Shown here in pieces: positions 14,213 to 22,657 of a stretch of 64,000 bases of DNA; positions within the stretch are counted from its first letter, which is position 1, and every line of letters begins with the position of its first letter. The position numbers and the translations under genes are program-made. Location of the stretch: the NCBI GenBank assembly GCA_017551625.1, contig JAFZLF010000009.1:1-64000 (forward strand), written 5' to 3'. This DNA is from Clostridiales bacterium. GTDB lineage: Bacteria > Bacillota > Clostridia > Saccharofermentanales > Saccharofermentanaceae. The notes beneath the pieces were generated by a model. The model had not been told where the DNA came from and ran no database searches. It saw only the letters and a program-made list of their open reading frames with translations.

Positions 14213-16489
14213 CTAATAGCGGCGGAGCGTCATGCTTCTGACACCGGAGGTGATTTTGCTGACTTTGAGCGAGAAATCACTCATCTCTTTGAAGGACGTG
14301 AAGAAGACTTCGATCTGCTTGTCGTTACGCATCGTCGGCTCTGAAATGCTGCAATCGCGGCACAGAGTAATAAACACTCTGAATTCCTCGTGAGATGTGA
14401 TCTCGAAGTCGATCAGCAGACCCAGCTTCGTTCCGGAGGGAGAAGCAGGATCGGGCGGCGGAGCCATTACTGACTCTTCGCGCTTCGGACCGGGTTTCTT
14501 CTTCGCAGGAACTTCCTTCTTCGCCGCTGCTTTCTTCCCGGCGGCTTTCGCTGCTGCGGACTTCTTCGCCTCTGCTTTCTTCTCAGCCTCTGTCTTTCTT
14601 GGTGCTTTCTTCCTCGGAATACGCGGCTTTTTCGAGATCAGCTCGGGTTTGCCTTCCACGGAAGCGGCGGCTGTCTTGCCTGTTTTCGGCTTTCCGGAAG
14701 TATCCGGTGCCTCGGGATCGTTTGCTTCCGGGGACTCTTGTTTCTTCTCCCATTCCTTGAGTTCCTGGAGACGTCTGTTAATATCCTCCATGACTGCATC
14801 GATCTTGATCTTAGCGACCTGATGTATCGCGTTGCCCAGTTTCAGACCGAAGGCTCTTCTGATCTCCTGATACTCTTTCTCGTGTTTCGCCGCCAAGATA
14901 ACGGAAGTGGACGGATCGAAAGTGGGGCGGGAAGGACGAGGGGGCTCGAACTTCGGGGAGAAAAGCGAGGAAAAGGGGTCTGTGGCGAAGTCCGGAGCCT
15001 TCTTGGCTGCTTCTTCGCCCGTTTTTTTGTTCCTGTCATCCATCTCCTTCTGCACCTTATCCATGACCCACTTCTCCAGAGAAGGGAGTCCGGTCTTGAC
15101 CTGTGCACGTGAAGGAACGTGATCCGGTTTAGGGATCTTACCGCAGCAGAGGAGCTCGGTGAAGTCCGGGAGCTGCGTGATGTACTTGAGTCTGCCGCTC
15201 TTCATGACCAGGATCTCGCCGGTATCCAGAGATCCCAGCTGGGTCGGGGAAACGATCGGCTCCATCATGCCGGTCTCTTCGTTATATACTTCTCCGCACT
15301 TGGCGGAAAGCTCCCGAAGCGTATCCATCTCCTCGACGCGGTACGCGATAAGCGTGTCGGCGTTCCCGCGGATCGTGGCGGCCTTGCTCTTACCGTAGAT
15401 CGTCTCCAGCTGGGAGAACGACTGCAGGACGAAGAAGGTGCGGATATTGCGGGAACGTCCGGCTGTCATCAGGGAAGGGAGCATCGGAAGGGAAGTGCCG
15501 ATGTTGCCCAGTTCCTCGATCACGACGTTCAGGCGGCGCGGGAGGAAGCCGTCGTACTTCGTATGTGCGATACGGAAATGATGCGATACGATCTGAGTCA
15601 GGATAATGGCGGCGAGAGCCGAGTAATTCGTATTCTCGTCGGGCAGGATGATGTAGATGGCGACCTTTCTCTTGCCGTCCAGGTCGGACATCTTAAAAGA
15701 AGCATCGCTGAGCATATTCTTGACGTTGTCGCTCATCAGGAAAATGTTGAGCGGCTGGTAGAAAGAGCTCTTGATGGAGGGAAGAGTATTCTCGGTCGGG
15801 GCCGAGCGGACGGTTCCCAGAAGAGGGACAAAGGCGGACTTCGGATAGAGCTCGCAGATCTTATCGATGTAGCGGGTCGGACCGAAACGCTTGAAACAGT
15901 CATTCGCCAGCTTGATCAGGCCGGCCGGGTGGATCTGATCCGGCTGCGCGAAGTCAAAGAGCATGTACATAAGTGCCATGAAGAGAGACTTTGCCGAGCT
16001 GTCCCAGAAGGGGTCCTTGCGGTCGCTGATCGTCTTGTCTTCGCCGAAGATGCAGTCACCGATATTCTTGATGATGCTGTTGGCCAGATCCCTGTCAGAG
16101 GCGTCTGTGCTCTTATAGTTCTCATATGCATATCCGAACATATCGAAACCGTCGCCCTTGGTGAGGTCGCGGAAATCGAATACTTTCACGTAATAGCCCC
16201 GTGCCTTGGCAAGTGCATAGGTAGAATGATACAGGTCACCTTTCGAGTCGATGGCCAGGACAGACTCGTTGGCCTGGATCATGGACATGGTCATCGGGAT
16301 CGTGCCGCGGCGTGTCTTGCCGCAGCCGGTCACGCCGAGCAGGATGCCGTTCGATTCATCGGCGGCCACGTAGGGATCGCCGTTTTCCCAGTCCATATAG
16401 ACGAACGGGCCGCCGCCGTGCTTGCCGTCGGCGATCTGCAGATCGCGTTTGATCTCTTCTTCGGAAGAGAAAGCATCATGGTCAATCAT
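14213..16489 (-). CDS. VirD4/TraG-type coupling ATPase (orphan)
   Basis: A 758-residue protein. Walker A is GVTGCGKTRRG (residues ~52-62) and Walker B NVVIEELGNIG (~320). SLMTAGRSRNIRTFFVLQSFSQLE matches the TraG/VirD4 TraM-recognition region, as in type IV coupling proteins that feed DNA or protein to secretion channels. No N-terminal transmembrane helices are seen, unlike classical VirD4. After ~480 a charged linker includes a Lys/Ala-rich tract (KKAEAKKSAAAKAAGKKAAA), followed by a ~70-residue C-terminal domain. No relaxase or other T4SS gene is present. The ATG has AGGAGG nine bases upstream. It ends 57 bp before the retron RNA on the same strand, so it may be co-transcribed with it. Confidence 0.85.
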   Translation of the reverse strand: MIDHDAFSSEEEIKRDLQIADGKHGGGPFVYMDWENGDPYVAADESNGILLGVTGCGKTRRGTIPMTMSMIQANESVLAIDSKGDLYHSTYALAKARGYYVKVFDFRDLTKGDGFDMFGYAYENYKSTDASDRDLANSIIKNIGDCIFGEDKTISDRKDPFWDSSAKSLFMALMYMLFDFAQPDQIHPAGLIKLANDCFKRFGPTRYIDKICELYPKSAFVPLLGTVRSAPTENTLPSIKSSFYQPLNIFLMSDNVKNMLSDASFKMSDLDGKRKVAIYIILPDENTNYSALAAIILTQIVSHHFRIAHTKYDGFLPRRLNVVIEELGNIGTSLPMLPSLMTAGRSRNIRTFFVLQSFSQLETIYGKSKAATIRGNADTLIAYRVEEMDTLRELSAKCGEVYNEETGMMEPIVSPTQLGSLDTGEILVMKSGRLKYITQLPDFTELLCCGKIPKPDHVPSRAQVKTGLPSLEKWVMDKVQKEMDDRNKKTGEEAAKKAPDFATDPFSSLFSPKFEPPRPSRPTFDPSTSVILAAKHEKEYQEIRRAFGLKLGNAIHQVAKIKIDAVMEDINRRLQELKEWEKKQESPEANDPEAPDTSGKPKTGKTAAASVEGKPELISKKPRIPRKKAPRKTEAEKKAEAKKSAAAKAAGKKAAAKKEVPAKKKPGPKREESVMAPPPDPASPSGTKLGLLIDFEITSHEEFRVFITLCRDCSISEPTMRNDKQIEVFFTSFKEMSDFSLKVSKITSGVRSMTLRRY

Positions 16490-16712
16490 TAATCAATTCC
16501 TCCTGTACATCCCGGAGCGCATCGAAAAGCGCAAAGATCATCTGACTTCTGCGGGGGTCCGTGCCCGGGCACGGATCCTGTCCCGCAAAGTCAAAAGATT
16601 CTGCCGTCTGGGATGGGACGGCATATGTTCCGCATCGGGGAAGAGGGAGAGTGCCTGCCTCCCTCCTCCGCCGAAGTTGCGGCGATGTGTGGGGATCGAA
16701 TGACCGAAAGGT

Positions 16713-16749
16713 GAAAAAAACCGTCCGGAGATTCGAAGAACGGACGGTT
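16713..16749 (-). terminator. Rho-independent terminator of the 48-residue ORF
   Basis: AACCGTCCG and CGGACGGTT form a 9-bp stem around 14 nt; on the minus strand a run of seven Us follows. It separates the small ORF from the VirD4-like gene. Confidence 0.85.
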
Positions 16750-16782
16750 GCGAATACGGGATAGAGGTGCCGCGTGATTACG

Positions 16783-16929
16783 CTAACACTGCAAACGTCC
16801 TGATATGAGGTAGTGAACACCGTGATCCCCGGAAGGATACGGGCCAACGGCTCTTACGAAGCCGTAGATCGGAAGAGACAACGTATGTCTGTTGATCGTG
16901 TCGAATCCGTATTCAGTTGTCAGGATCAT
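16783..16929 (-). CDS. Small ORF, 48 residues, unknown
   Basis: The ORF starts MILTTEYGFDTINRHTLSLP and ends in ISGRLQC. AAGGAGG at 16946-16940 lies ten bases before the ATG, and a strong terminator follows the stop by ~35 bp. That makes it a self-contained transcription unit in a 790-bp stretch that otherwise lacks coding signals. No signal peptide or membrane helix is seen. It could be a small regulator, a leader peptide, or a retron/VirD4-associated component. Not recognised. Confidence 0.55.
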   Translation of the reverse strand: MILTTEYGFDTINRHTLSLPIYGFVRAVGPYPSGDHGVHYLISGRLQC

Positions 16930-16949
16930 GTGGTTCACACCTCCTTTTC

Positions 16950-17303
16950 GAAAAAAATAAGGAAGTTTCTGTCCATCAATACGTCCACGCATCTATCGAT
17001 GCGCTTCTATGTATCGATTAAACGGGACAGGCACTTCCAATCAAATCTTTACACCATATTTAGTTGTCAACCCCCGTCAGGAGAACCATCTCTTGTGAGG
17101 GTAAGTTGAATTATAGTCCTGCGGACCGGAAAATGCAATAGTTTTTCTCTGATTTTTTTGTTCGATTTTGAAGTTTTTTCCGGAGCGGGATAGGAGCCGC
17201 CTTACGGAGACAGGACTTGTATAAAAGTGTCAAATTATCCGCCGGAGAAATTGCCCCTTGATTTATTCTATTACTTTTAGTACACTCTTATAGTCACATG
17301 CGT
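16950..17303. other. Non-coding stretch upstream of tRNA-Val
   Basis: AT-rich DNA with no credible ORF. It must hold the promoter of the small minus-strand ORF and that of the tRNA on the plus strand; no confident -35/-10 pair can be named. A short inverted repeat (GCATC-TATC-GATGC) is visible near 16990-17005. Confidence 0.5.
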
Positions 17304-17380
17304 GGGTGGTTAGCTCAGCTGGTTAGAGTACTTGCTTGACATGCAAGGGGTCGATGGTTCGAGTCCATTACTACCCACCA
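17304..17380 (+). tRNA. tRNA-Val (anticodon GAC)
   Basis: A 77-nt cloverleaf: acceptor GGGTGGT pairs with ACTACCC (one G-U), D-arm TAGCTCAGCTGGTTAGAG, anticodon stem CTTGC/GCAAG around TTGACAT, T-loop GGTTCGAGTCC, discriminator A and an encoded CCA. Anticodon GAC reads GUC valine codons. Confidence 0.95.
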
Positions 17381-17423
17381 GAAAAGGCGGTCCTTTCGGA
17401 AGATCCGGAAAGGCCGCCTTTTC
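17381..17423 (+). terminator. Terminator of tRNA-Val
   Basis: GAAAAGGCGG...CCGCCTTTTC, a 10-bp stem continued by CCTTTC/GAAAGG after a bulge, starts directly after the tRNA CCA. The 3' arm ends in TTTT. Confidence 0.75.
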
Positions 17424-17445
17424 AGTGCTTGCGAAAAGAAAACAG

Positions 17446-17478
17446 AAGGAGCGTCTCGCGATAGAGAAGACGCTCCTT
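17446..17478. terminator. Terminator-like hairpin between tRNA and ABC permease
   Basis: AAGGAGCGTCT and AGACGCTCCTT form a perfect 11-bp stem. It lies ~50 bp after the stop of the minus-strand permease gene and may serve both directions. Confidence 0.65.
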
Positions 17479-17529
17479 TCTTGCGTCGGGGAGCCGGCTG
17501 TTTTTATCGAGAACCGCTTGTTCCGGGTA

Positions 17530-19878
17530 TTACTCATCCTTCAGGATCCGTACCGGCTCGAGCTTGCTGATGGAACGGCTGTTCAGCCAGCAAGTGCCAA
17601 CGGCGCAGATGACGATGATGAGAAGTGTCACAGGGAACCACGCGAAGTTGGTCTTGAGGTTCGACTGCGCGATGCCGAAGGAGGAAAGGCCGATGCCCAT
17701 CATCTTGTCGTTAAGAGTCAGCTGCATCACAAATCCGACGAGAACTCCGATCACGACGACCGGGAGGGTCGACAGGATCACTCTTCTGATCAGTTCGCCG
17801 GAGGTGTAGCCGATGGCTTTGCTGACGCCGAGTTCGGATCTTTCTCTGATGATCTGGGATCTTGTCAGGAGGATCTCCGTGAGGATTACGACGAAGCAGG
17901 TGAGGGCGACGAAGATGAAGCAGATGGCGCTCATGGCCGAGGTCAGCGTGTCGATCGTGCTGCCGATCAGATCATCGACCAGGAGAAAGGAATCCATCGG
18001 ATAGAGGTTGCTCCATTCCTTCTGGAAAGCTTTGACATCCACACCTTCCTTCAGAAAGACCATGCAATCGGCGAACTTGTGGTCCGGAACGATGCGCTGG
18101 ACGCCTTCGCCGTTCATCAGGGACTTGTTACCCATGTTGTTGATCTTCTGGTCAATACCACAGACGGTGTAGGAAACGGACTCGCCGGTCTTCGGAGCGA
18201 TGTAGTTCACGACATCGCCGATCTTAACGTCCAGTTTCTTGGCGTTGACGACAGTCAGTACGACCTCGCTTTCATTCTGCGGAAGACGTCCTTCGAGGAG
18301 GTATTCGTACTGAAGTGCTTCCAGATCGTTGTAGACATCAATCCCCAGAGAAGTGGACTTGGTTGCCGATCTTACTTCGATGTTCATGAGACTGGTGAAA
18401 AGAAGGGTGCGCTCGACACGCGGGTCGGCCTCAAGTTCGGAAATGACTTCCTGATGCTCGGAACAGGTGCACTGTACGTCTGCTGCTTCAAATCCGACGA
18501 GCTTCAGAAGAGATTCCTGTTCGAGTGCGAAGTTCTGGTAGATCGTGAATCCCTGAAGGCACGAGAAGGTAAGAAGCGCGATGATAATTGCGATAAAGAT
18601 GTTCTTCTTCGGCCTTCCGAAGATCTGCTTGCCGGACAGGGCCAGATCCATCGGAAGGGATGTCTTATCAAGTGCGAAGTGATTCTTCTTGAAGTTGTGG
18701 TTCTGGATACCGGAACGGAGGGACTCGAGAACGGTCAGTTTCTTATAGCTTCTCGAAGCAACGAGAGTTCCAAGGAAGACCATGAGCGGGATACCGACGA
18801 GTGTGGCGATGAGTGCCGGGATGCAGATGCCGGAGAATCCGGAAAGACCCATCAGAGTTCCCTCGAGAGAATTCAGAGGAGGTGTGATCAGGCATCCGAG
18901 GCCGATCGCAAATACCGTTGCCACTCCGCAGATCAGCATCTCTTCTATCACACAGGAGAAACGCAGCGCTCTCGCCGAATAACCTGTGGCCTGAAGAAGA
19001 CCGATATTCTGGATGTTCATCTCGATGAAATTCTTGATGGAGAAGTGCATGATGATGAGTGCGAGCCCCACCAAGATGATGGTGAACAGAAGCACGATCG
19101 CAGAGGCGATCTCGGCCATCGCGAGAGTAGCCATTTCCATCAGCGGACGGGCGACGGTCGCAGGTGTCTCCGATCCGTCAAAAACATGCTGGACAGCCTT
19201 GTCGTAGGCATCGATGTCGGTGCCCTCGGAAACTTTGCAGTAGATGAACGATCCCTGAAGCTCCTTGTTGACGTTTTCCGACAGGTGTTCGAAATCGTTG
19301 TGGCTGAGAAGGCAGTAGTATCCGGTAACGTTCATGGAAGTCGCGAAATACAGATGCTCAACATACCCTTTGACGATGAATTCTTTGTACTCGGATCCGA
19401 TCTTGAGGGAGAACAGATCGCCGGTTTTGACGGAGTCTTTCAGAAAGTAGGGAACGACGATCTCGCCATCGTTTAAATTCTCGAATTCCTCGGGAAAAGC
19501 ATTGAGGTACGTGTTCTTGCTTGAGTCGCCGATGAAGAACTGGTAGGAGATCGCCTCTTCCTCGGTCTTGGAGCCGGAAAAGTAGCTGCCCAGGTAGTTG
19601 ATGACCGGAGTGGATTCAATCATTTCGGTGCCCTCGACGGCAGCGATCTTGTCCATGGATTCCGGAAGGTTCTCCTGCATCTCGGTCGTGGAGAATACTA
19701 GAAGGTCGGATACGTGATATTTCTTGTCGTTTGCCTCGATGGCGGCCGGACCGCTGAGCATCAGAGAGAGGCTGCAGAAGAGAAGAAGGGCGGCCAGGAA
19801 GATCAGCGTAAAGAGGATCGCGACCTCGCCCTTATGTTTCTTGAGATTATTCTTAGCGATAAAAAACAGTGAATACAT
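17530..19878 (-). CDS. ABC transporter permease, FtsX/MacB type
   Basis: A 782-residue membrane protein with an N-terminal helix after a basic segment (KNNLKKHKGEVAILF) and an extracytoplasmic domain. A triplet of helices near residues 250-390 is the first FtsX domain. A second copy follows, with a helix near ~430, a large outer domain and three helices near 650-770 (IIRERSELGVSKAIGYTSGELIRR is a typical coupling segment). This duplicated FtsX layout is that of permeases acting on peptides, antibiotics or lipoproteins rather than classical importers. It is encoded 3 bp after its ATPase. A two-component system lies 2 kb away on the other strand, as for many BceAB-like exporters. Substrate unknown. 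Confidence 0.88.
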   Translation of the reverse strand: MYSLFFIAKNNLKKHKGEVAILFTLIFLAALLLFCSLSLMLSGPAAIEANDKKYHVSDLLVFSTTEMQENLPESMDKIAAVEGTEMIESTPVINYLGSYFSGSKTEEEAISYQFFIGDSSKNTYLNAFPEEFENLNDGEIVVPYFLKDSVKTGDLFSLKIGSEYKEFIVKGYVEHLYFATSMNVTGYYCLLSHNDFEHLSENVNKELQGSFIYCKVSEGTDIDAYDKAVQHVFDGSETPATVARPLMEMATLAMAEIASAIVLLFTIILVGLALIIMHFSIKNFIEMNIQNIGLLQATGYSARALRFSCVIEEMLICGVATVFAIGLGCLITPPLNSLEGTLMGLSGFSGICIPALIATLVGIPLMVFLGTLVASRSYKKLTVLESLRSGIQNHNFKKNHFALDKTSLPMDLALSGKQIFGRPKKNIFIAIIIALLTFSCLQGFTIYQNFALEQESLLKLVGFEAADVQCTCSEHQEVISELEADPRVERTLLFTSLMNIEVRSATKSTSLGIDVYNDLEALQYEYLLEGRLPQNESEVVLTVVNAKKLDVKIGDVVNYIAPKTGESVSYTVCGIDQKINNMGNKSLMNGEGVQRIVPDHKFADCMVFLKEGVDVKAFQKEWSNLYPMDSFLLVDDLIGSTIDTLTSAMSAICFIFVALTCFVVILTEILLTRSQIIRERSELGVSKAIGYTSGELIRRVILSTLPVVVIGVLVGFVMQLTLNDKMMGIGLSSFGIAQSNLKTNFAWFPVTLLIIVICAVGTCWLNSRSISKLEPVRILKDE

Positions 19879-19881
19879 ATC

Positions 19882-20703
19882 TTACCACCCCATGTTCGAA
19901 AGGAATGCGCGGAGAGCGACGTGGCGCTCTTCTTCCGGCCCGTTGTAAGGTGTCAGCTCGATCTCGTCGCAGATGACGCCGTCTCTTAAGTAGAGGATGC
20001 GGTTCCCGCGTTCGGCGGCCGCGACGGTATGTGTGACCATGACGATGCTCTGGCCACGGTTATTCATCTCGGAAAGGACATCGAGAACGGCATTGGTGTT
20101 CTGGGAGTTCAGAGCACCTGTCGGCTCATCCGCGAAAAGCACCTCAGGGTCATTGATGACAGATCTGACGAGAGCGACTCTCTGCTGCTCACCGCCAGAG
20201 AGCTGGTTCGGGAATTTGCCGTAGATCTTCTCGTCGAGACCGACCTGAGAAAGAAGCTTTCTAGCTTTGGCCGCGAGTTCTTTGCGGTTCTTATGCTTCA
20301 GAAGGCCGCTGACCATAATGTTGTCGAGAACACTCATCGTATCGTTTAAGTAGTTCTGCTGGAATACGAATCCGCAGTGGTTTCTTCGAAAGAGCGCGAG
20401 CTTATCGTTACTGTACTTGGAGATCTCTTCTCCGCCGTAGGCGATGGAGCCGAGGCTCGGGCGGTCCATACCGGAGAGGGCATAAAGAAGTGTGGACTTA
20501 CCGGCGCCGGAGTCGCCCATGATGACCGTAAAGTCGCCCTTTCTGATCTGGATATTGAGGTTCTTGAGAACGTGCTGCTGGATGCTCTCGTTAGAAAATG
20601 TCTTGCAGAGGTCTTTGGCCTCGAGGATGACCTCGGAAGTCGGGAGAGATCTTACGTCCTTTTCCTTTGCTGTTGTTTCTGTGACGTGAATGGTAGTCTG
20701 CAT
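19882..20703 (-). CDS. ABC transporter ATP-binding protein (LolD/MacB family)
   Basis: A 273-residue ATPase starting at ATG 20703 (AAGGAG eight bases upstream). Upstream in-frame ATGs lack ribosome sites. Motifs are Walker A MGDSGAGKST, the Q-loop region FVFQQNYLN, signature LSGGEQQRVALVR, Walker B VLFADEPTGAL with D-loop ALNSQNT, and the H-loop VMVTHTVAAAERG. The spacing and ADEPTGAL are typical of the FtsX-partner subfamily. It energises the 782-residue permease encoded next to it. Regulation may involve the 19-bp palindrome at 20846-20864. Confidence 0.93.
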   Translation of the reverse strand: MQTTIHVTETTAKEKDVRSLPTSEVILEAKDLCKTFSNESIQQHVLKNLNIQIRKGDFTVIMGDSGAGKSTLLYALSGMDRPSLGSIAYGGEEISKYSNDKLALFRRNHCGFVFQQNYLNDTMSVLDNIMVSGLLKHKNRKELAAKARKLLSQVGLDEKIYGKFPNQLSGGEQQRVALVRSVINDPEVLFADEPTGALNSQNTNAVLDVLSEMNNRGQSIVMVTHTVAAAERGNRILYLRDGVICDEIELTPYNGPEEERHVALRAFLSNMGW

Positions 20704-20760
20704 TTTCATGTCTCCTTGTTTGTGTTTCTTTTCGTTATGTGTTTTTATTTCCATAATCCT

Positions 20761-20775
20761 TCGTGAAAAGCACTT
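20761..20775 (+). repeat. TCGTGAAAAGCACTT intergenic motif, copy A
   Basis: Identical over 15 bp to 45674-45688. It lies in the divergent spacer between the ABC exporter and the PHP gene. CGGGCG follows it, as it does, slightly further on, at the other copy. Confidence 0.5.
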
Positions 20776-20845
20776 CGGGCGTCCGTCTTCGTGTCCTTCT
20801 TCGGATCTTACGATTCTAGTGTAGAACTTCTCCCCATGGAATGCT

Positions 20846-20864
20846 TTACACAAATCTTGTGTAA
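20846..20864. promoter_or_regulatory. Perfect 19-bp palindrome
   Basis: TTACACAA-ATC-TTGTGTAA, 8-3-8. It lies ~145 bp upstream of the ABC ATPase start and ~80 bp upstream of the PHP gene, so it may control either promoter. A TATAAT box for the plus strand lies at 20907-20912. Confidence 0.5.
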
Positions 20865-20945
20865 TCCTTAACTGTTCCTTACATCAGACTGCCGGGACGA
20901 GTGTTGTATAATATAAAGAACAGAATGAATCTGAGGGGATGGAAT

Positions 20946-21905
20946 ATGAGAGCTATCGATCTGCACATGCATACGAGAGTGTCGGATGGCACGGACCGTC
21001 CGGAGGAGATCATCGGGAAAGTCCGTGAGGCGGGCATCGGGGTGTTCTCGGTGACGGATCACGACTCCATTGACTGTTCATCCATCATCCCGGGACTTCT
21101 GAAAAAGGGCGATCCTGTATTCATCTCGGGCGTCGAGTTCTCCTGTAAGGACGAAGAAGGAAAGTGCCACATGCTCGGTTACGGATATGATCCCGAAAGT
21201 GAGTCGATCCGGCATATCGTGGAGATGGGACATAACTTCCGTATGGATACGGCCAGAAGAAGAGTTCTGTTTCTTAAAGAGACATTCGGATTCGTTTTTC
21301 CGGAGGAGGAGGAAAAGAAGTTCTTCGCTCTCGATAATCCGGGAAAACCGCATCTGGCCAATCTCATGGTGAAACTGGGCATGGCGGTGAATAAAAAACA
21401 GGCAATCGAGGACTACATCAATAAGATGCCGAACCGGGACAACTATGTACGCCCGAAGGAGGCAATCGAGGGGATCCTCGGCGCCGGCGGCATCCCGGTA
21501 CTGGCGCATCCTTTTTTTGGAAGCGGTAATTCGCATTTTTCAGTAAGTGACCTCCGAAGAAAAGTAGAGCGACTCATGGGATTCGGTCTTCAAGGGATCG
21601 AAGGATTTTACTCGGGATTCGACGACGATCTGATCCGCGAAGCCCTTAAGATGGCAGAGGAACTGGGCCTTTATGTCACAGCCGGTAGTGACTACCACGG
21701 AAGGAATAAGACGGTGGCGCTCGGTGATACGGGTCTTCCGCGGTGGAGCGGAAAAGAGTCGTCTGCACGTCCGAATGACGGTCCGGACGACAGTCCAGAC
21801 GACAGTCCGGATGGCGGCTCTGATGGATGTGGAGCCGGTTTCGAATCCGGAATCCCGGCGCTGGAAAGATTTCTTTCGGATGTGCGGAGATTTGAAGTAC
21901 AATAA
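20946..21905 (+). CDS. PHP-domain phosphoesterase
   Basis: A 319-residue metal-dependent phosphoesterase. Metal ligands sit in the N-terminal IDLHMHTRVSDGT, VTDHDS, SGVEFSC, LAHPFF and SDYHG motifs, the order seen in YciV/RNase AM-like and TrpH-like proteins. Known members remove 5' nucleotides from RNA or dephosphorylate 3',5'-bisphosphonucleotides; which applies here cannot be told. The start at MRAIDLHMHT is used because upstream in-frame codons overlap the TATAAT at 20907-20912. Near the C-terminus a low-complexity insert (DGPDDSPDDSPDGGSDG) comes from a short tandem repeat around 21775-21815. Confidence 0.88.
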   Translation: MRAIDLHMHTRVSDGTDRPEEIIGKVREAGIGVFSVTDHDSIDCSSIIPGLLKKGDPVFISGVEFSCKDEEGKCHMLGYGYDPESESIRHIVEMGHNFRMDTARRRVLFLKETFGFVFPEEEEKKFFALDNPGKPHLANLMVKLGMAVNKKQAIEDYINKMPNRDNYVRPKEAIEGILGAGGIPVLAHPFFGSGNSHFSVSDLRRKVERLMGFGLQGIEGFYSGFDDDLIREALKMAEELGLYVTAGSDYHGRNKTVALGDTGLPRWSGKESSARPNDGPDDSPDDSPDGGSDGCGAGFESGIPALERFLSDVRRFEVQ

Positions 21906-21961
21906 AAGAAAAGGCTCTGTCACACTAGAACGAAAGAAAAACATAGGGGAGTAAGGAAGAC

Positions 21962-22657
21962 ATGCATTATAACTGTCTGATCATTGACGACGAGATCGAA
22001 CTTTCGAAGATGACACAGGAGTATTTCGAGATGTTCGAGGTGACCTGCGCGTGTGTGACCACGGCGGAGGAGTGCCTCGCATTTCTGTCTGAGAACACGG
22101 CGGACGTCTTTCTTCTCGACATCAATCTCGGAAATGAGAGTGGCTTTACGCTCTGTAAGACACTTCGCGAGACATACGATACCCCGATCCTCTTTATCTC
22201 CGCGCGCCAGAGCGATGACGATGTGCTCGTCGCACTGAATATCGGCGGGGACGATTATGTGAAGAAGCCCTATACGCTGAGTGTTCTCCTGGCGAAAGTA
22301 AAAGTCCAGCTTAAGCGCCTCGCGGCGGTCAGAAGCAAGGCGGAAGCGGAAGAAGAAAAACCGGGCGACAGTGCTTTTGCCATCGACGAAGCGACCATGA
22401 GCTGCACGGTCGAGGGGAAAGAGATCGCGCTGAAGGCAAAAGAGTTCGCGCTTCTTTCGTGCCTCTTTGCGCATAAGAATACGATCGTCACGAAGGAACA
22501 GCTCTTTGACGAAGTCTGGGGCGATTCGTTCTACAGCGACGGCACGCTGAATGTGCATATCCGGAGACTGCGCGAGAAGATCGAGGAAGACCCGAATCAG
22601 CCGAAGTGGATCAAGACGATCTGGGGCACGGGCTATAAGCTGGAGATCCCGTCATGA
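21962..22657 (+). CDS. OmpR-family response regulator
   Basis: A 231-residue protein: receiver domain with acidic IIDDE, phospho-acceptor Asp53 in VFLLDINLG, and the conserved Lys in DDYVKKPY (~102). A winged-helix DNA-binding domain follows (LLSCLFAHKNTIVTKEQLFDEVW, GTLNVHIRRLREKI). The stop overlaps the kinase start by 4 nt. Likely targets are the adjacent ABC-2 operon, which has a palindrome in its leader at 23948-23967, and possibly the upstream FtsX exporter. Confidence 0.95.
   Translation: MHYNCLIIDDEIELSKMTQEYFEMFEVTCACVTTAEECLAFLSENTADVFLLDINLGNESGFTLCKTLRETYDTPILFISARQSDDDVLVALNIGGDDYVKKPYTLSVLLAKVKVQLKRLAAVRSKAEAEEEKPGDSAFAIDEATMSCTVEGKEIALKAKEFALLSCLFAHKNTIVTKEQLFDEVWGDSFYSDGTLNVHIRRLREKIEEDPNQPKWIKTIWGTGYKLEIPS

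Noticed and set aside
14213..16489. Integrative conjugative element
   Set aside because: Only the coupling-ATPase-like gene is present; no relaxase, VirB4, integrase or other transfer genes lie nearby.
15119..16492. 457-residue open frame on the plus strand
   Set aside because: Antisense to the VirD4-like gene with Walker motifs; no domain and no ribosome site.
16482..16541. 19-residue leader ORF overlapping the VirD4-like start
   Set aside because: No ribosome binding site and too short to support; the VirD4-like gene has a strong SD of its own.
17304..17380. tRNA-Val as attachment site of a retron/VirD4 element
   Set aside because: No integrase gene and no second copy of the tRNA 3' end were found on either side.
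17332..19476. 714-residue open frame beginning inside tRNA-Val
   Set aside because: It starts in the tRNA and runs antisense to the FtsX-type permease; low-complexity Asp/Glu/Arg content typical of a shadow.
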